From Solimonas soli DSM 21787 (GTDB lineage: Bacteria > Pseudomonadota > Gammaproteobacteria > Nevskiales > Nevskiaceae), in contig NZ_AXDW01000004.1 of assembly GCF_000474945.1 (NCBI RefSeq), positions 124,001 to 188,000 on the forward strand: a stretch of DNA of 64,000 nucleotides, read 5' to 3'. The notes beneath the pieces were generated by a model, which did not search any database, was not told the DNA's origin, and saw nothing but the letters and a program-made list of their open reading frames with translations. The first letter of the stretch is position 1. Each line of letters begins with the position of its first letter. A program made the translations under genes and the position numbers. Below are positions 45,333 to 55,384 of the stretch, one piece after another.

Positions 45333-47999
45333 CTACGCCGCCATCTGGCGCAGCATGTACTGCAGCACGCCGCCGTTCTCGTAGTACTCCCACTCCTTCG
45401 GCGTATTGATGCGTACCTTGGCCTTGAACTGCACCGTCGAGCCGTCGGCCTTGCGTGCCGTCACGTCGAGCAGCAAAGCGCCATTCTTCAGGCCGTCGAA
45501 GTCGAAGACTTCCGTGCCGTCGAGGCCGAGGCTCTGCGCGTTCTGGCCATCGACGAAGTTCAGCGGCAGCACGCCCATGCCGACGAGGTTCGAGCGGTGG
45601 ATACGCTCGAAGCTCTCGGAGATCACCGCCTTCACGCCGAGCAGGATCGTGCCCTTGGCCGCCCAGTCGCGCGACGATCCGGTGCCGTATTCCTTGCCGG
45701 CGAGCACGACCAGCGGCGTGCCCTCCTTCTGGTACTTCATCGCCACGTCGTAGATCGATTCGACGTCACCGGCCTTGCCATCCTTGCCGATATACTTGGA
45801 GACGCCGCCCTCGACGCCCGGCGTCATCGCGTTCTTGATGCGCGTGTTGGCGAAGGTGCCGCGCATCATGATCTCGTGATTGCCGCGCCGCGAGCCGAAG
45901 CTGTTGAAGTCGGCCTTCTTGACGCCATGCGCCTCGAGGAACTTGCCGGCCGGACCGTCCTTCTTGATGTCGCCGGCCGGCGAAATATGGTCGGTGGTGA
46001 TCGAATCGCCGAGCACGGCCAGCACGCGCGCGCCGCGGATCGGCTGGATGCCCGGCGGCGTCTTGGTCATGCCGACGAAGTACGGCGGGTTCTGGATGTA
46101 GGTGGACTTCGCGTCCCAGGGATAGGTTTCCGATTTGGCGACCTTGATGCCCTGCCAGCGCTCGTCGCCGCGCAGCACGTTGGCGTAGCTGGCCTTGAAC
46201 AGGTCGCTGGTCACGGCCTTGGCGACGACGGCCTGGATCTCGGCATTCGACGGCCAGATGTCCTTCAGATAGACATCCTGCCCGTCCTTGCCCTTGCCGA
46301 TCGGTTCGCTGGTGAGATCGATGTCGGTCGTGCCGGCGAGCGCGTGCGCGACAACCAGCGGCGGCGAGGCAAGGTAGTTCATGCGCACGTCCTGATGGAC
46401 GCGGCCTTCGAAGTTTCGATTGCCCGACAGCACCGCCGACACGCTCAGGGTGTTGTCGTTGATCGCCTTGCCGATCGGCTCGTCGAGCGGGCCGGAGTTG
46501 CCGATGCAGGTCGTGCAGCCGTAGGCCGAGACGAAGAAGCCGAGTGCTTCGAGGTCTTCGAGCAGGCCGGCCTTCTTCAGGTATTCGGTGACGGCCAGCG
46601 AGCCCGGTGCCAGCGAGGTCTTCACCCAGGGCTGCGTGCGCAGGCCGGCGGCGCGCGCCTTGCGCGCGAGCAGGCCGGCACCGATCAGCACCGACGGGTT
46701 CGAGGTGTTGGTGCACGAGGTGATCGCGGCGATCACGACGGCGCCGTCCTTCAAGTCAAACGTTTCGCCCTTGTGCGTGACCTTGGCCGGGCCTTTCGAC
46801 GGGCGCAGCTTCTGCTCGCCCTCGAAGGCCTTGCGGAAGTTGGCCTTCACGTCCGACAGCAGCACGCGGTCCTGCGGGCGCTTGGGGCCGGCCATCGACG
46901 GCTTGATGCTGCCGAGGTCGAGATGCAGCACGTCCGTGTACTCGGCTTCCGGCGCATCCGGCGTCCACCACAGGCCCTGCGCCTGCGCATAGGCCTTGAC
47001 CACGGCGATGTGCTCCTCGCTGCGGCCGGTCAGGCGCAGGTAGTTGAGCGTCTCCTCGTCGATCGGGAAGATGCCGCAGGTCGCGCCGTATTCCGGCGCC
47101 ATGTTGCCGATGGTGTTGCGGTCCGATGCCGACAGGTTGGCGATTGCCGGGCCGAAGAATTCGACGAACTTCTCGACGACGCCGCGCTTGCGCAGCATTT
47201 CGGTGACGGTGAGCACGAGGTCCGTCGCCGTCGCGCCTTCGGCGAGCCTGCCGGTGACGCGCACGCCGATCACTTCCGGAATCAGCATCGACGAGGGCTG
47301 GCCGAGCATCGCCGCCTCCGCCTCGATGCCGCCGACGCCCCAGCCGAGCACGCCGATGCCATTGACCATCGTCGTGTGCGAGTCGGTGCCGAAGCAGGAG
47401 TCGGGATACAGCACGCCGTCGCTGTTCTCGAACACCACGCGCGCCAGGTATTCGATGTTGACCTGGTGCACGATGCCGGTATCCGGCGGCACCGCCTTGA
47501 AGTTCTTCAGCGCCTCCTGGCCCCAGCGCAGGAACTTGTAGCGCTCCTCGTTGCGCTGGAACTCGATCTTGGCGTTGAGATCGAGCGCCTCCTTGCTGCC
47601 GTAGTGATCGATCATCACCGAGTGGTCGATGACCAGTTCGACCGGGCACAGCGGATTGACCTTGGCCATGTCGCCGCCGAGGTTCTTCATCGCGTCGCGC
47701 ATCGCCGCCAGGTCGACGACGCAGGGCACGCCGGTGAAGTCCTGCAGCACCACGCGCGCCGGCGTGAAATTGATGTCCTTGTTCGGCAGCTGCTTGATGT
47801 CGGCGCCGGCGAGCGCCTCGATGTCGGCCTTCGTCGTATTGACGCCGTCCTCCCAGCGCAGGAGGTTTTCGAGCAGGATCTTGTGCGAGTAGGGCATGCG
47901 CGAGAGCTTGTACGTCGGCTCCAGCGCCCTGAGATTGAAATACGTGTAGGTCTTGGACCCGACCGTCAAGCTGGCTTTACTCTTGAAACTGTCCGTCAT
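45333..47999 (-). CDS. acnA: Aconitate hydratase AcnA
   Basis: An 888-residue iron-sulfur enzyme of the AcnA/IRP1 type interconverting citrate and isocitrate. Cluster cysteines are C429 ([12 protein letters not shown]), C495 and C498 ([12 protein letters not shown]). [20 protein letters not shown] and [20 protein letters not shown] are also typical. The ATG at 47999 matches the family start; the open frame extends upstream without homology. AcnA is usually the stress-stable aconitase. It lies downstream of acnB on the same strand, but a terminator stands between, so they are separate units. Confidence 0.97.
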   Translation of the reverse strand: MTDSFKSKASLTVGSKTYTYFNLRALEPTYKLSRMPYSHKILLENLLRWEDGVNTTKADIEALAGADIKQLPNKDINFTPARVVLQDFTGVPCVVDLAAMRDAMKNLGGDMAKVNPLCPVELVIDHSVMIDHYGSKEALDLNAKIEFQRNEERYKFLRWGQEALKNFKAVPPDTGIVHQVNIEYLARVVFENSDGVLYPDSCFGTDSHTTMVNGIGVLGWGVGGIEAEAAMLGQPSSMLIPEVIGVRVTGRLAEGATATDLVLTVTEMLRKRGVVEKFVEFFGPAIANLSASDRNTIGNMAPEYGATCGIFPIDEETLNYLRLTGRSEEHIAVVKAYAQAQGLWWTPDAPEAEYTDVLHLDLGSIKPSMAGPKRPQDRVLLSDVKANFRKAFEGEQKLRPSKGPAKVTHKGETFDLKDGAVVIAAITSCTNTSNPSVLIGAGLLARKARAAGLRTQPWVKTSLAPGSLAVTEYLKKAGLLEDLEALGFFVSAYGCTTCIGNSGPLDEPIGKAINDNTLSVSAVLSGNRNFEGRVHQDVRMNYLASPPLVVAHALAGTTDIDLTSEPIGKGKDGQDVYLKDIWPSNAEIQAVVAKAVTSDLFKASYANVLRGDERWQGIKVAKSETYPWDAKSTYIQNPPYFVGMTKTPPGIQPIRGARVLAVLGDSITTDHISPAGDIKKDGPAGKFLEAHGVKKADFNSFGSRRGNHEIMMRGTFANTRIKNAMTPGVEGGVSKYIGKDGKAGDVESIYDVAMKYQKEGTPLVVLAGKEYGTGSSRDWAAKGTILLGVKAVISESFERIHRSNLVGMGVLPLNFVDGQNAQSLGLDGTEVFDFDGLKNGALLLDVTARKADGSTVQFKAKVRINTPKEWEYYENGGVLQYMLRQMAA

Positions 48000-48127
48000 G
48001 GCGTTTCTCGGTATGGCTGCCGTGGTGACGTCGTGGCAGCGGTGGCTGGACATGAAGGTCTCGCGAGGCGAGCTTCGGCTGCAATCATCGGCGCTATTAT
48101 CGCCCACGGTGCGAAGCGGCGAAACCG

Positions 48128-48160
48128 AAAAGCCCGCCGGTTCGCACCGGCGGGCTTTTT
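48128..48160. terminator. Terminator between acnB and acnA
   Basis: A 14-bp near-perfect stem AAAAGCCCGCCGGT / ACCGGCGGGCTTTT with a TCGC loop, 78 bases after the acnB stop on the minus strand. It separates acnB from acnA; the acnA promoter must lie in 48000-48127. Confidence 0.9.
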
Positions 48161-48237
48161 CGACAATGGCGTGCGCGGGGCGGTCCGGCGCCGCGCCCGC
48201 ACCGGCCCCAAGACGGTGCCGGCGCGGCAAGACAGGC

Positions 48238-50832
48238 TTACGCGACTTCCACCGACTTCGCCGTCTCCGCGTATTCTTCGATCTTGTCGAAGTTGAGGTA
48301 CTGGTAGATCTGGTCGGCGTTCTTGTCGACGATGCCCATCTCGGCGAGATACTCCTCGCGCGTCGGCAGCCTGCCCATCTTCGAGGCGATCGCCGCGAGT
48401 TCCGCCGAGCCGAGGAACACATTGGTGTTCTTGCCGAGGCGGTTGGGGAAGTTGCGCGTCGAGGTCGAGATCGCCGTGGCGCCTTCCTTCATCTGCGCCT
48501 GATTGCCCATGCACAGCGAGCAGCCGGGCATTTCGGTGCGCGCACCGGCCGTGCCGAAGGTGTTGTAGACGCCTTCCTGGGTGAGCTTGGCGGCGTCCAT
48601 CTTGGTCGGCGGGGCGACCCACAGGCGCACCGGGATGTCCTTCTTGCCTTCGAGCAGACGGCCGGCGGCGCGGAAGTGGCCGATGTTGGTCATGCACGAG
48701 CCGATGAAGGCTTCGTCGATCTTGGTGCCGGCGACTTCGGAGAGGAACTTGGCGTCGTCCGGATCGTTCGGGCAGCAGACGATCGGCTCCTTGATGTCGG
48801 CGAGGTCGATGTCGATGACCGCCGCGTACTCGGCATCCTGGTCGGCTTCGAGCAGGTTCGGCTTGGCCAGCCACTCTTCCATTTTCTTGATGCGGCGCTC
48901 CAGCGTGCGCGCATCCTTGTAGCCGTCGGCGATCATGTTCTTCATCAGCACGATGTTCGAGTTCATGTACTCGATGATCGGCGCCTGGTTGAGCTTGATC
49001 GTGCAGCCGGCGGCGGAGCGTTCGGCCGAGGCGTCGGACAGCTCGAAGGCCTGTTCGACCTTGAGATCCGGCAGGCCTTCGATTTCGAGGATGCGGCCCG
49101 AGAAGATGTTCTTCTTGCCGGCCTTGGCGACCGTCAGCAGGCCGGCCTTGATCGCGTACAGCGGGATCGCGTGCACGAGGTCGCGCAGCGTGACGCCCGG
49201 CTGCATCTTGCCCTTGAAGCGGACCAGCACCGATTCCGGCATGTCGAGCGGCATGACGCCGGTCGCGGCGCCGAAGGCGACGAGGCCCGAGCCGGCCGGG
49301 AAGGAGATGCCGATCGGGAAGCGCGTGTGCGAGTCGCCGCCGGTGCCGACCGTGTCGGGCAGCAGCAGGCGGTTGAGCCAGGAGTGGATGACGCCGTCGC
49401 CGGGGCGCAGGGCGACGCCGCCACGGTTCGAGATGAAGGCCGGCAGTTCGCGATGGGTCTTGACGTCGACCGGCTTCGGATAGGCGGCGGTGTGGCAGAA
49501 CGACTGCATCACCAGGTCGGCCGAGAAGCCGAGGCAGGCGAGATCCTTCAGTTCGTCGCGCGTCATCGGGCCGGTCGTGTCCTGCGAGCCGACCGTCGTC
49601 ATCTTCGGTTCGCAGTACGTGCCCGGACGGATGCCCTGGCCTTCCGGCAGGCCGCAGGCGCGGCCGACCATCTTCTGCGCGAGGGTGTAGCCCTTGCCCG
49701 AATCCTTAGGCGCCTGCGGCAGGCGGAAGGTGGTCGAGGCGGGCAGGCCGAGGAATTCGCGGGCCTTGGCGGTCAGCGAGCGACCGATGATGAGGTTGAT
49801 GCGGCCGCCGGCGCGCACCTCGTCGAGCAGCACCTGGCTCTTCAGCTCGAAGTTGGCGGCGACGGCGCCGTTCTTCTCGATCTTGCCTTCGTAGGGAAAG
49901 ATGTCGATGACGTCGCCCATCTCGAACTTCGAGACGTCGACTTCGATCGGCAGCGAGCCGGAGTCTTCCTGGGTGTTGAAGAAGATCGGCGCGATCTTGC
50001 CGCCGAGCGTGACGCCGCCGAAGCGCTTGTTCGGCACGAAGGGGATGTCTTCACCCGTCGCCCAGATCACGCTGTTGGTCGCCGACTTGCGCGAGGAACC
50101 CGTGCCGACCACGTCGCCGACGTAGGCGACGAGGTGGCCCTTCTTCTTGAGATCCTCGATGAACTGGATCGGACCGCGCTTGCCTTCCTCTTCCGGCTTG
50201 AAGGCGGCGTCCGGGCGCACCATCTTCAGCATCGCCAGGTAGTGCAGCGGGATGTCCGGGCGGCTCCAGGCATCCGGCGCCGGCGACAGGTCGTCGGTAT
50301 TGGTCTCGCCCGGCACCTTGAACACGGTGACGGTGATCTTCTTCGCCACTTCCGGGCGGCTGGTGAACCACTCGGCGTCGGCCCAGGACTGGATCACCGC
50401 CTTGGCGTTGGCGTTGCCGGCCTTGGCCAGTTCGGCGACGTCGTGGAAGAAATCGAACATCAGCAGCGTCTTCTTCAGCGCATCGGCGGCGACGGCGCCC
50501 ACTTCGGCGTCGGCGAGCAGCTCGATCAGCGGCTTGACGTTGTAACCGCCGACCATGGTGCCGAGCAGCTCGGTGGCCTTGGCGCGCGAGATCAGGCCGA
50601 CCTCGAGGTCGCCGTGCGCCACGGCGGCGAGGAACGAGGCCTTGACCTTGGCCGCGTCGTCGACGCCGGGCGGCACGCGGTAGGTGAGCAGATCGACCAG
50701 AAACGCCTCTTCCCCCGCCGGCGGCTTCTTGATCAGCTCGATGACGTCGGCGGTCTGCTGCGCGGACAGCGGCAGCGGCGGAATACCGAGCGCGGCGCGC
50801 TCGGCTACGTGTTGGCGATAGGCTTGCAGCAT
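48238..50832 (-). CDS. acnB: Aconitate hydratase B (bifunctional aconitase / 2-methylisocitrate dehydratase)
   Basis: An 864-residue aconitase of the AcnB class with an N-terminal HEAT-like domain (residues ~1-160, [17 protein letters not shown]) and swapped domain order. Cluster cysteines are C713 ([13 protein letters not shown]), C771 and C774 ([12 protein letters not shown]). [20 protein letters not shown] is also characteristic. AcnB is the main TCA-cycle aconitase and in E. coli also a labile iron sensor. Start ATG at 50832. Confidence 0.97.
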   Translation of the reverse strand: MLQAYRQHVAERAALGIPPLPLSAQQTADVIELIKKPPAGEEAFLVDLLTYRVPPGVDDAAKVKASFLAAVAHGDLEVGLISRAKATELLGTMVGGYNVKPLIELLADAEVGAVAADALKKTLLMFDFFHDVAELAKAGNANAKAVIQSWADAEWFTSRPEVAKKITVTVFKVPGETNTDDLSPAPDAWSRPDIPLHYLAMLKMVRPDAAFKPEEEGKRGPIQFIEDLKKKGHLVAYVGDVVGTGSSRKSATNSVIWATGEDIPFVPNKRFGGVTLGGKIAPIFFNTQEDSGSLPIEVDVSKFEMGDVIDIFPYEGKIEKNGAVAANFELKSQVLLDEVRAGGRINLIIGRSLTAKAREFLGLPASTTFRLPQAPKDSGKGYTLAQKMVGRACGLPEGQGIRPGTYCEPKMTTVGSQDTTGPMTRDELKDLACLGFSADLVMQSFCHTAAYPKPVDVKTHRELPAFISNRGGVALRPGDGVIHSWLNRLLLPDTVGTGGDSHTRFPIGISFPAGSGLVAFGAATGVMPLDMPESVLVRFKGKMQPGVTLRDLVHAIPLYAIKAGLLTVAKAGKKNIFSGRILEIEGLPDLKVEQAFELSDASAERSAAGCTIKLNQAPIIEYMNSNIVLMKNMIADGYKDARTLERRIKKMEEWLAKPNLLEADQDAEYAAVIDIDLADIKEPIVCCPNDPDDAKFLSEVAGTKIDEAFIGSCMTNIGHFRAAGRLLEGKKDIPVRLWVAPPTKMDAAKLTQEGVYNTFGTAGARTEMPGCSLCMGNQAQMKEGATAISTSTRNFPNRLGKNTNVFLGSAELAAIASKMGRLPTREEYLAEMGIVDKNADQIYQYLNFDKIEEYAETAKSVEVA

Positions 50833-50979
50833 GGTGTTTGGCGGTCCGATTGCGAAAGAACGGGGATCAATGGGCGAAGCCCGAACCCGGCGATCGGCGA
50901 CCTTGCTGTCCACGGGTTGCTGCGCTCCGCGCCCGCCATTCTAGCATTGCAGGGCTTCGTCACGCGGATGGGCGTGGCG

Positions 50980-51313
50980 TCAGCGCCGCCGCAGGGCGCG
51001 CGCCGGCGCGGCATCGGCGGTCGCGCGCGGCCGTTCATGCGCGGTCGCGAAGCAGGCGGCGAGGCCGAGCGTCGCCAGCACGCCGATCAGCGCCGCGGCG
51101 GTGCCGTATGCGAGGGCGCCGCCGCCGAAGCGGGCGGCGAGGCTCGGCAGCGGATGGGCGACCAGCGTGCCGCCGAGGAAGGCGAACTGCATGCGCAGGC
51201 CGGTCAGCGCCCCGCGCTCGTCGCTGTCGTCGGTGAGGCCACCGACCGCGAGCCGCAGGGAATCGCCACCGCCGTATACAGCGTGCGCACCGCGACGTGC
51301 CTGAGCAGGCGCG
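50980..51313 (-). pseudogene. Remnant of a GPH/MFS-type sugar-cation symporter
   Basis: A decayed fragment between acnB and mnmA. On the minus strand the middle part of a glycoside-pentoside-hexuronide type symporter can be followed: LLRHVAVRTLYTAVAIPCGS in one frame, then after a frameshift near 51235, TDDSDERGALTGLRMQFAFL and ALAYGTAAALIGVLATLG, ending ATAHERP. Normal members are ~450 residues; only ~110 remain, with neither the first helices nor the C-terminal half. It begins right behind the mnmA stop. A 70-codon frame (51192-50980) is open but I do not consider it a functional gene. Confidence 0.7.
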
Positions 51314-51319
51314 GCCCGC

Positions 51320-52408
51320 TCAGGCGAGCGGCATCGTGTCCTCGATCTCGCCGCCGCCCAGGCACTCGTCGCCGTCGTAGAGCACGACGTACTGGCCGGC
51401 GACCGCGGCGCGCTGCGCGTGTTCGAAGCGCACGCGCACGCGGCCGTCGGCGAGCGCCTCGGCGCTGCAGGCCTGCAGCGGCTGGCGATGGCGGATGCGC
51501 GCGTGCAGCCGCGACGGCAACGTCGTCGGCCGCCGGATCCAGTGGAACGGCGTGGCGCTCAGCTCGCGCGTCATCAGCAGCGGATGCGCGGCGTCCTGCG
51601 AGGCGACGAGGCGATTGCGCGCCGCGTCCTTGGCGACCACGTACCACGGCGCGTCGCGCGCGCCGCGCGTGCCGCCGACGCCGAGCCCGCGGCGCTGGCC
51701 GAGCGTGTAGTACATGAGACCCTGGTGGCGGCCGATGACGCGGCCGGCGTCATCGACGATGTCGCCGGGGTTCGGCTTCAGATAGGCGGCGAGGAAATCG
51801 CGGAACTCGCGCTCGCCGATGAAGCAGATGCCGGTCGAATCCTTCTTGCGATGCACCGGCAGGCCGGCGCGCGTCGCCACGGCGCGCACCTCGGGCTTGT
51901 GCAGGCCGCCGACCGGGAACAGCACGCGTTCGAGCTGCGCGCGCGCGACGGCGGCGAGGAAGTAGGTCTGATCCTTGTTGTCGTCGACCGCGCGCAGCAG
52001 GTGCGCGCCGTCGCCGCCATGGGTGATGCGCGCGTAGTGGCCGGTGGCGATGAAGTCGGCGCCGAGGCGCAGCGCATGCTCGCGGAACGGCGCGAACTTC
52101 ACCTCGCGGTTGCACAGCACGTCGGGATTCGGCGTCTTGCCGGCGGCGTAGTCTTCGATGAAGCGCGCGAACACGCGCTCGCGGTATTCGCGCGAGAAGT
52201 CGACGCGGTGCAGCGGGATGTCGAGTTCCTCGCAGACGGCGCGCGCGTCCTGGAAATCGTCGGCGGCCGTGCAGTAGCCCTGTTCGTCCTCGGTCCAGTT
52301 GACCATGAACAGGCCGGACACGCGGTAACCCTGTTCCTTGAGCAGGTACGCGCTGACCGAGGAATCGACGCCGCCGGACAGGCCGACGACCACGTGCGGC
52401 GCGCTCAT
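51320..52408 (-). CDS. mnmA: tRNA-specific 2-thiouridylase MnmA (TrmU)
   Basis: A 362-residue enzyme that thiolates U34 of Lys, Glu and Gln tRNAs. The PP-loop VGLSGGVDSSVSAYLL (SGGVDS at residues 11-16) binds ATP; catalytic cysteines are C99 (NPDVLCNREVKF) and C195 (STGICFIGEREF). The Nudix gene ends 17 bases upstream, an order also seen in E. coli (nudJ-mnmA). An 8-bp inverted repeat GCCTGAGC / GCTCAGGC spans the mnmA stop (51325-51299) and may slow transcription; no T-tract follows. Confidence 0.97.
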   Translation of the reverse strand: MSAPHVVVGLSGGVDSSVSAYLLKEQGYRVSGLFMVNWTEDEQGYCTAADDFQDARAVCEELDIPLHRVDFSREYRERVFARFIEDYAAGKTPNPDVLCNREVKFAPFREHALRLGADFIATGHYARITHGGDGAHLLRAVDDNKDQTYFLAAVARAQLERVLFPVGGLHKPEVRAVATRAGLPVHRKKDSTGICFIGEREFRDFLAAYLKPNPGDIVDDAGRVIGRHQGLMYYTLGQRRGLGVGGTRGARDAPWYVVAKDAARNRLVASQDAAHPLLMTRELSATPFHWIRRPTTLPSRLHARIRHRQPLQACSAEALADGRVRVRFEHAQRAAVAGQYVVLYDGDECLGGGEIEDTMPLA

Positions 52409-52424
52409 CGCACGGCCTCTGCGC

Positions 52425-52892
52425 TCAGGGCGCGTCCCGCAGGTGCGCGATGATGTCGAGCGGCAGGCGGCGGCCGGCGAGGGCGTCGTCGATGCAGCGC
52501 AGGACCATCGGGCTGCGATGCCGTGCGCGGCTGGCGAGCAGCTCGTCGCGCGTCAGCCACAGCACGCGCTCGATGCCGTGATCGAGCGCATGTCCGGCGC
52601 GCTCGCCCAGCGCTTCGGCGATGAAGGCGACGCGCAGGAAGCCGTAGCCGAGGCCCGGCGGATCGTAGTGATAGAGGCCGAGCACGGCGGTCGGCCGCAC
52701 GTCCCAGCCGGTTTCTTCGAGCGTTTCGCGGATGCCGGCCTCGATCAGCGTCTCGCCTTGCTCCCAGTGGCCGGACGGCTGGTTCAGCACGAGCTGCGGC
52801 AGGCCGGAGATGCGCTCCTCGACGATCAGATAGCGGCCGTCGCGTTCGACGACGCAGGCGACGACGACGTGCGGCGTCCAGCTGCGGCTCAT
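52425..52892 (-). CDS. nudJ: Nudix hydrolase, NudJ-like
   Basis: A 155-residue Nudix protein. The Nudix box GHWEQGETLIEAGIRETLEE followed by TGW fits GX5EX7REUXEEXGU (residues ~41-63) and binds the metal for diphosphate cleavage. FVVACVV-like VVVACVVERDGRYLIVEE precedes it. NudJ hydrolyses thiamine pyrophosphate intermediates and other diphosphates; the adjacent mnmA supports this identity. It overlaps gspN by four bases, so it is co-transcribed with the secretion operon, an unexpected link. Confidence 0.9.
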   Translation of the reverse strand: MSRSWTPHVVVACVVERDGRYLIVEERISGLPQLVLNQPSGHWEQGETLIEAGIRETLEETGWDVRPTAVLGLYHYDPPGLGYGFLRVAFIAEALGERAGHALDHGIERVLWLTRDELLASRARHRSPMVLRCIDDALAGRRLPLDIIAHLRDAP

Positions 52893-53650
52893 GATTCGAC
52901 CTTGCCCTCGCGGCGCAGATGGTAGTAGCCCTGCGGATCGGGCGCGCCGAGCGAGCGCAGCAGATTGGGCAGCAGCGGCGGCGCGTCCGCCTTCGGGCGC
53001 AGCTGCAGATGCAGCTCGTAGGAATGATCGGCCTTGGCGCGCGCGTCGCCGTTGACTTCGAGCGCGCCGCCGAGCGTATGCACGAGCGCGACGATGTCGT
53101 TGCCGTCGCGGCTGAAGGTCGCCTCGTAGTCGCCGAGCACGATCGGCTCCTTGGCCAGCGTCCAGGCCAGGCCCTCGATGCGCAGCGTGCCGGCGGCATC
53201 GCTGGGCCAGCCGCCGAGCAGCTTGAGCTGCGCCAGCTCCAGGCGCGCCTGGCCGTCGAGCGGCGCGAACGGCTGGCCGATGGCGGCGAGCAGCGGCTTC
53301 GCCGGCGCGCTGAGGGTCAGATCGTGTGCGCGCAGCGTGTTGAAGCCCTTGCTGACATGCCCGTCGAGCAGGAAAGTGCCGCGGCTGTCGAAGTCGGCAC
53401 CGATGCGCGCGAGCAGCAGCTCGCCGAGGCTGAGGCGCCAGTGCAGCTTGTCGACCAGCGGCCGGCCGCCGACCAGCACGGCCGCGACGCTGCCGTCGCG
53501 CAGCGTGCCGCTGACGCCGCTGAGCTCGAAACGCGCGTCGCCGAGGCGCGGCTTGAGCCAGCCGTACAGCGTCGCGGCCGGCGCCAGCAGCACGACGCTG
53601 GCGAGGAAGACGAGCGTGCCGACCAGCACGTAAGGCGTGCGGCGCGACAT
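52889..53650 (-). CDS. gspN: Type II secretion system protein N
   Basis: A 253-residue single-pass inner-membrane protein with an N-terminal anchor (residues ~8-28, VLVGTLVFLASVVLLAPAAT) and a periplasmic part. WLKPRLGDARFELSGVSGTL, DKLHWRLSL and ARLELAQLKL are typical of GspN. Its role in the secretin/inner-membrane platform is poorly defined; some T2SS lack it. It overlaps gspM by one base and the Nudix gene by four. In Xanthomonas xpsN lies between xpsM and xpsD; no gspD follows here. Confidence 0.9.
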   Translation of the reverse strand: MSRRTPYVLVGTLVFLASVVLLAPAATLYGWLKPRLGDARFELSGVSGTLRDGSVAAVLVGGRPLVDKLHWRLSLGELLLARIGADFDSRGTFLLDGHVSKGFNTLRAHDLTLSAPAKPLLAAIGQPFAPLDGQARLELAQLKLLGGWPSDAAGTLRIEGLAWTLAKEPIVLGDYEATFSRDGNDIVALVHTLGGALEVNGDARAKADHSYELHLQLRPKADAPPLLPNLLRSLGAPDPQGYYHLRREGKVES

Positions 53651-54159
53651 CAGCGGCTCAGGGTGAAACGTGCGGTGACGGTGCCCGGTGCCGAGCCGGG
53701 TTCGATCTCCGCGCTCGACACCGTGACGGCGTAGCGCGCCTGCAGTTCGCCGAGCCAGCGCACGGTATTGTCGAAGGGCACGTTCTCGAACCAGACCTTG
53801 ACGGCCTTGTCGCCGTTGCCTTCCGGCTGCACGCGCGTCGGCGGCACGCCGAGCGTGCTGCCGCGGCTGCTCTGGTCGACGACGCTGACGATCGGGGTGC
53901 CGCGGTCGACGGCGCCGCCGGCGCGGCCGCTCTGCGCGAGACTGGCGGCGGACTCGATGCGCACGGCCAGCGCGCGGGCGCTGTCGAGTTCATCGGCGCG
54001 GCGCTTGCCGGCGAGCAGCAGCGGTTCCCACAGCGCCAGGTAGAAGATGACGACGAGCAGCACGGCGCCGCCGGCGAGCACCATCAGGCGTTCGCGCGGC
54101 TGCAGCTGGTCGAGTTGGCCGCGGACGCGGGCCTGCAGTTGTTCGAGCTGGGCGTTCAT
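53650..54159 (-). CDS. gspM: Type II secretion system protein M
   Basis: A 169-residue inner-membrane protein. A short cytoplasmic N-terminus with a coiled coil (QLQARVRGQLDQLQPRERLM) precedes one transmembrane helix (residues ~27-46) and a periplasmic ferredoxin-like domain (VRWLGELQARYAVTVSSAEI). It binds GspL in the assembly platform. Start ATG 54159 overlaps gspL by four bases. Confidence 0.92.
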   Translation of the reverse strand: MNAQLEQLQARVRGQLDQLQPRERLMVLAGGAVLLVVIFYLALWEPLLLAGKRRADELDSARALAVRIESAASLAQSGRAGGAVDRGTPIVSVVDQSSRGSTLGVPPTRVQPEGNGDKAVKVWFENVPFDNTVRWLGELQARYAVTVSSAEIEPGSAPGTVTARFTLSR

Positions 54160-55361
54160 GCGGCGGAGAGGCGGATGCGGATCTGCACGCCTTCGGCGCC
54201 CGAGTTCGCCGATTCGACTTCGAGCCGCGCGCCGCGCGCGCCGGCGAACCAGCTCTTGAGGCGTTCGAGCAATTCGAGATTGGCGGCGCCGAGGCCGGCG
54301 TACAGGGTATTGTCGCGATACTGCAGGTTCTGCAGGCGCAGGCCGGGCTGCGCGGCGAGCGCCTGCGCGAGCACGTCGAGCAGGCCGATGAACTGGCCGC
54401 CGCCGCTGCCGTTCTGCAGCGCGTTGAGCTGCTGCGTCAGCTGCGCGTCGAGATCGACGATGCGCGTCTCGGCCGGGAACAGCTGCTGGTAGCGCGCGAC
54501 GTTGGCGGCTTCCTGCGCGCTCAGCTCGCGCTTCAGGCGCAAGGCTTCGATGCCGTGCGTGACGAGCGAGAGCACGATCGCCGCGCCGGCCAGCGTGGCC
54601 GCCGCCTTCCACGGCGCGAACCAGCGCAGGCGGTCGCGCTGCGGCGAGTAGGCGCCCTGCAGCAGATCGATGGCGTCGTCGCTGCGCAGCTGCTGCAGCA
54701 GCGCTTCGAGCGGGCTGGCGAAACCATGGCGCGGTTCGACCGGCCAGCCGAGCCGGCTGAGATCGAATTCCTCGCCGCGCGGCACGATGACGCGCACGCT
54801 GCGCCGCTTCTCGGCGTCGGCCAGTTCGAGGCACAGCGGCAGATCGTCGAGCAGGCAGACGAAGCCGCCGTCGCGCGCCGTCCGCACGATGGCCTGGCCG
54901 CCGTCGATCAGGGCGCTGAAGTGCGCATCGTCCGGGACCTGCAGGGCGAGCAGATCCGGGATCATCAGGTCGGCGTGCAGGCTGTGATCGGCGAGCAGCT
55001 CGAGCCAGATCGCCATGCGCTGCCGGGCGATGATCGCCAGCGGCCAGCGCTTGTCGGCCTGTCGCGCGCCGAGCGCGAAGTGCAGGGTGTCGACGTCGTC
55101 GGCGAGCTGCTCCTCGAGCACGAACGGCGCCGCCTGCAGGACCTTGGCCGGCTGGCGTGCCGGCACCTGCACGGAGGCGAAGCGCAGATCGGCGGACGGC
55201 ACCAGCACGACGACGCGGCGCGCCGTCGCGAGCGCCGCCAGCTGCGCGAGCGGCGCGCGCTGCACGACGAAGGAGGCGACCGCATCGGCACGGGCCAGGC
55301 AGTATTCGACGGGCTCGGCGGCGTCTGCCGAGCGCAGGCGTATGTAGAGGGTTTCGCGCAT
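54156..55361 (-). CDS. gspL: Type II secretion system protein L
   Basis: A 401-residue protein that recruits the GspE ATPase to the membrane. The N-terminal actin-like cytoplasmic domain has VLQAAPFVLEEQLADDVDTL, the usual PF/EEQLA motif; a single helix at about residues 252-270 and a periplasmic ferredoxin-like domain follow. Binds GspM (next gene). gspE itself is not in this window, so the cytoplasmic ATPase is encoded elsewhere. Confidence 0.93.
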   Translation of the reverse strand: MRETLYIRLRSADAAEPVEYCLARADAVASFVVQRAPLAQLAALATARRVVVLVPSADLRFASVQVPARQPAKVLQAAPFVLEEQLADDVDTLHFALGARQADKRWPLAIIARQRMAIWLELLADHSLHADLMIPDLLALQVPDDAHFSALIDGGQAIVRTARDGGFVCLLDDLPLCLELADAEKRRSVRVIVPRGEEFDLSRLGWPVEPRHGFASPLEALLQQLRSDDAIDLLQGAYSPQRDRLRWFAPWKAAATLAGAAIVLSLVTHGIEALRLKRELSAQEAANVARYQQLFPAETRIVDLDAQLTQQLNALQNGSGGGQFIGLLDVLAQALAAQPGLRLQNLQYRDNTLYAGLGAANLELLERLKSWFAGARGARLEVESANSGAEGVQIRIRLSAA

Positions 55362-55384
55362 GGGCCTGTTTACGCTGCGGGCGT

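Noticed and set aside
51204-51647. A minus-strand frame overlapping mnmA and the symporter remnant as a separate gene
   Set aside because: It is out of frame with mnmA over most of its length and only the last part matches the remnant; no start signal.
47953-51717. A 1250-codon plus-strand open frame opposite acnB
   Set aside because: It mirrors acnB codon structure and crosses the terminator and pseudogene regions; composition is typical of antisense translation in GC-rich DNA.
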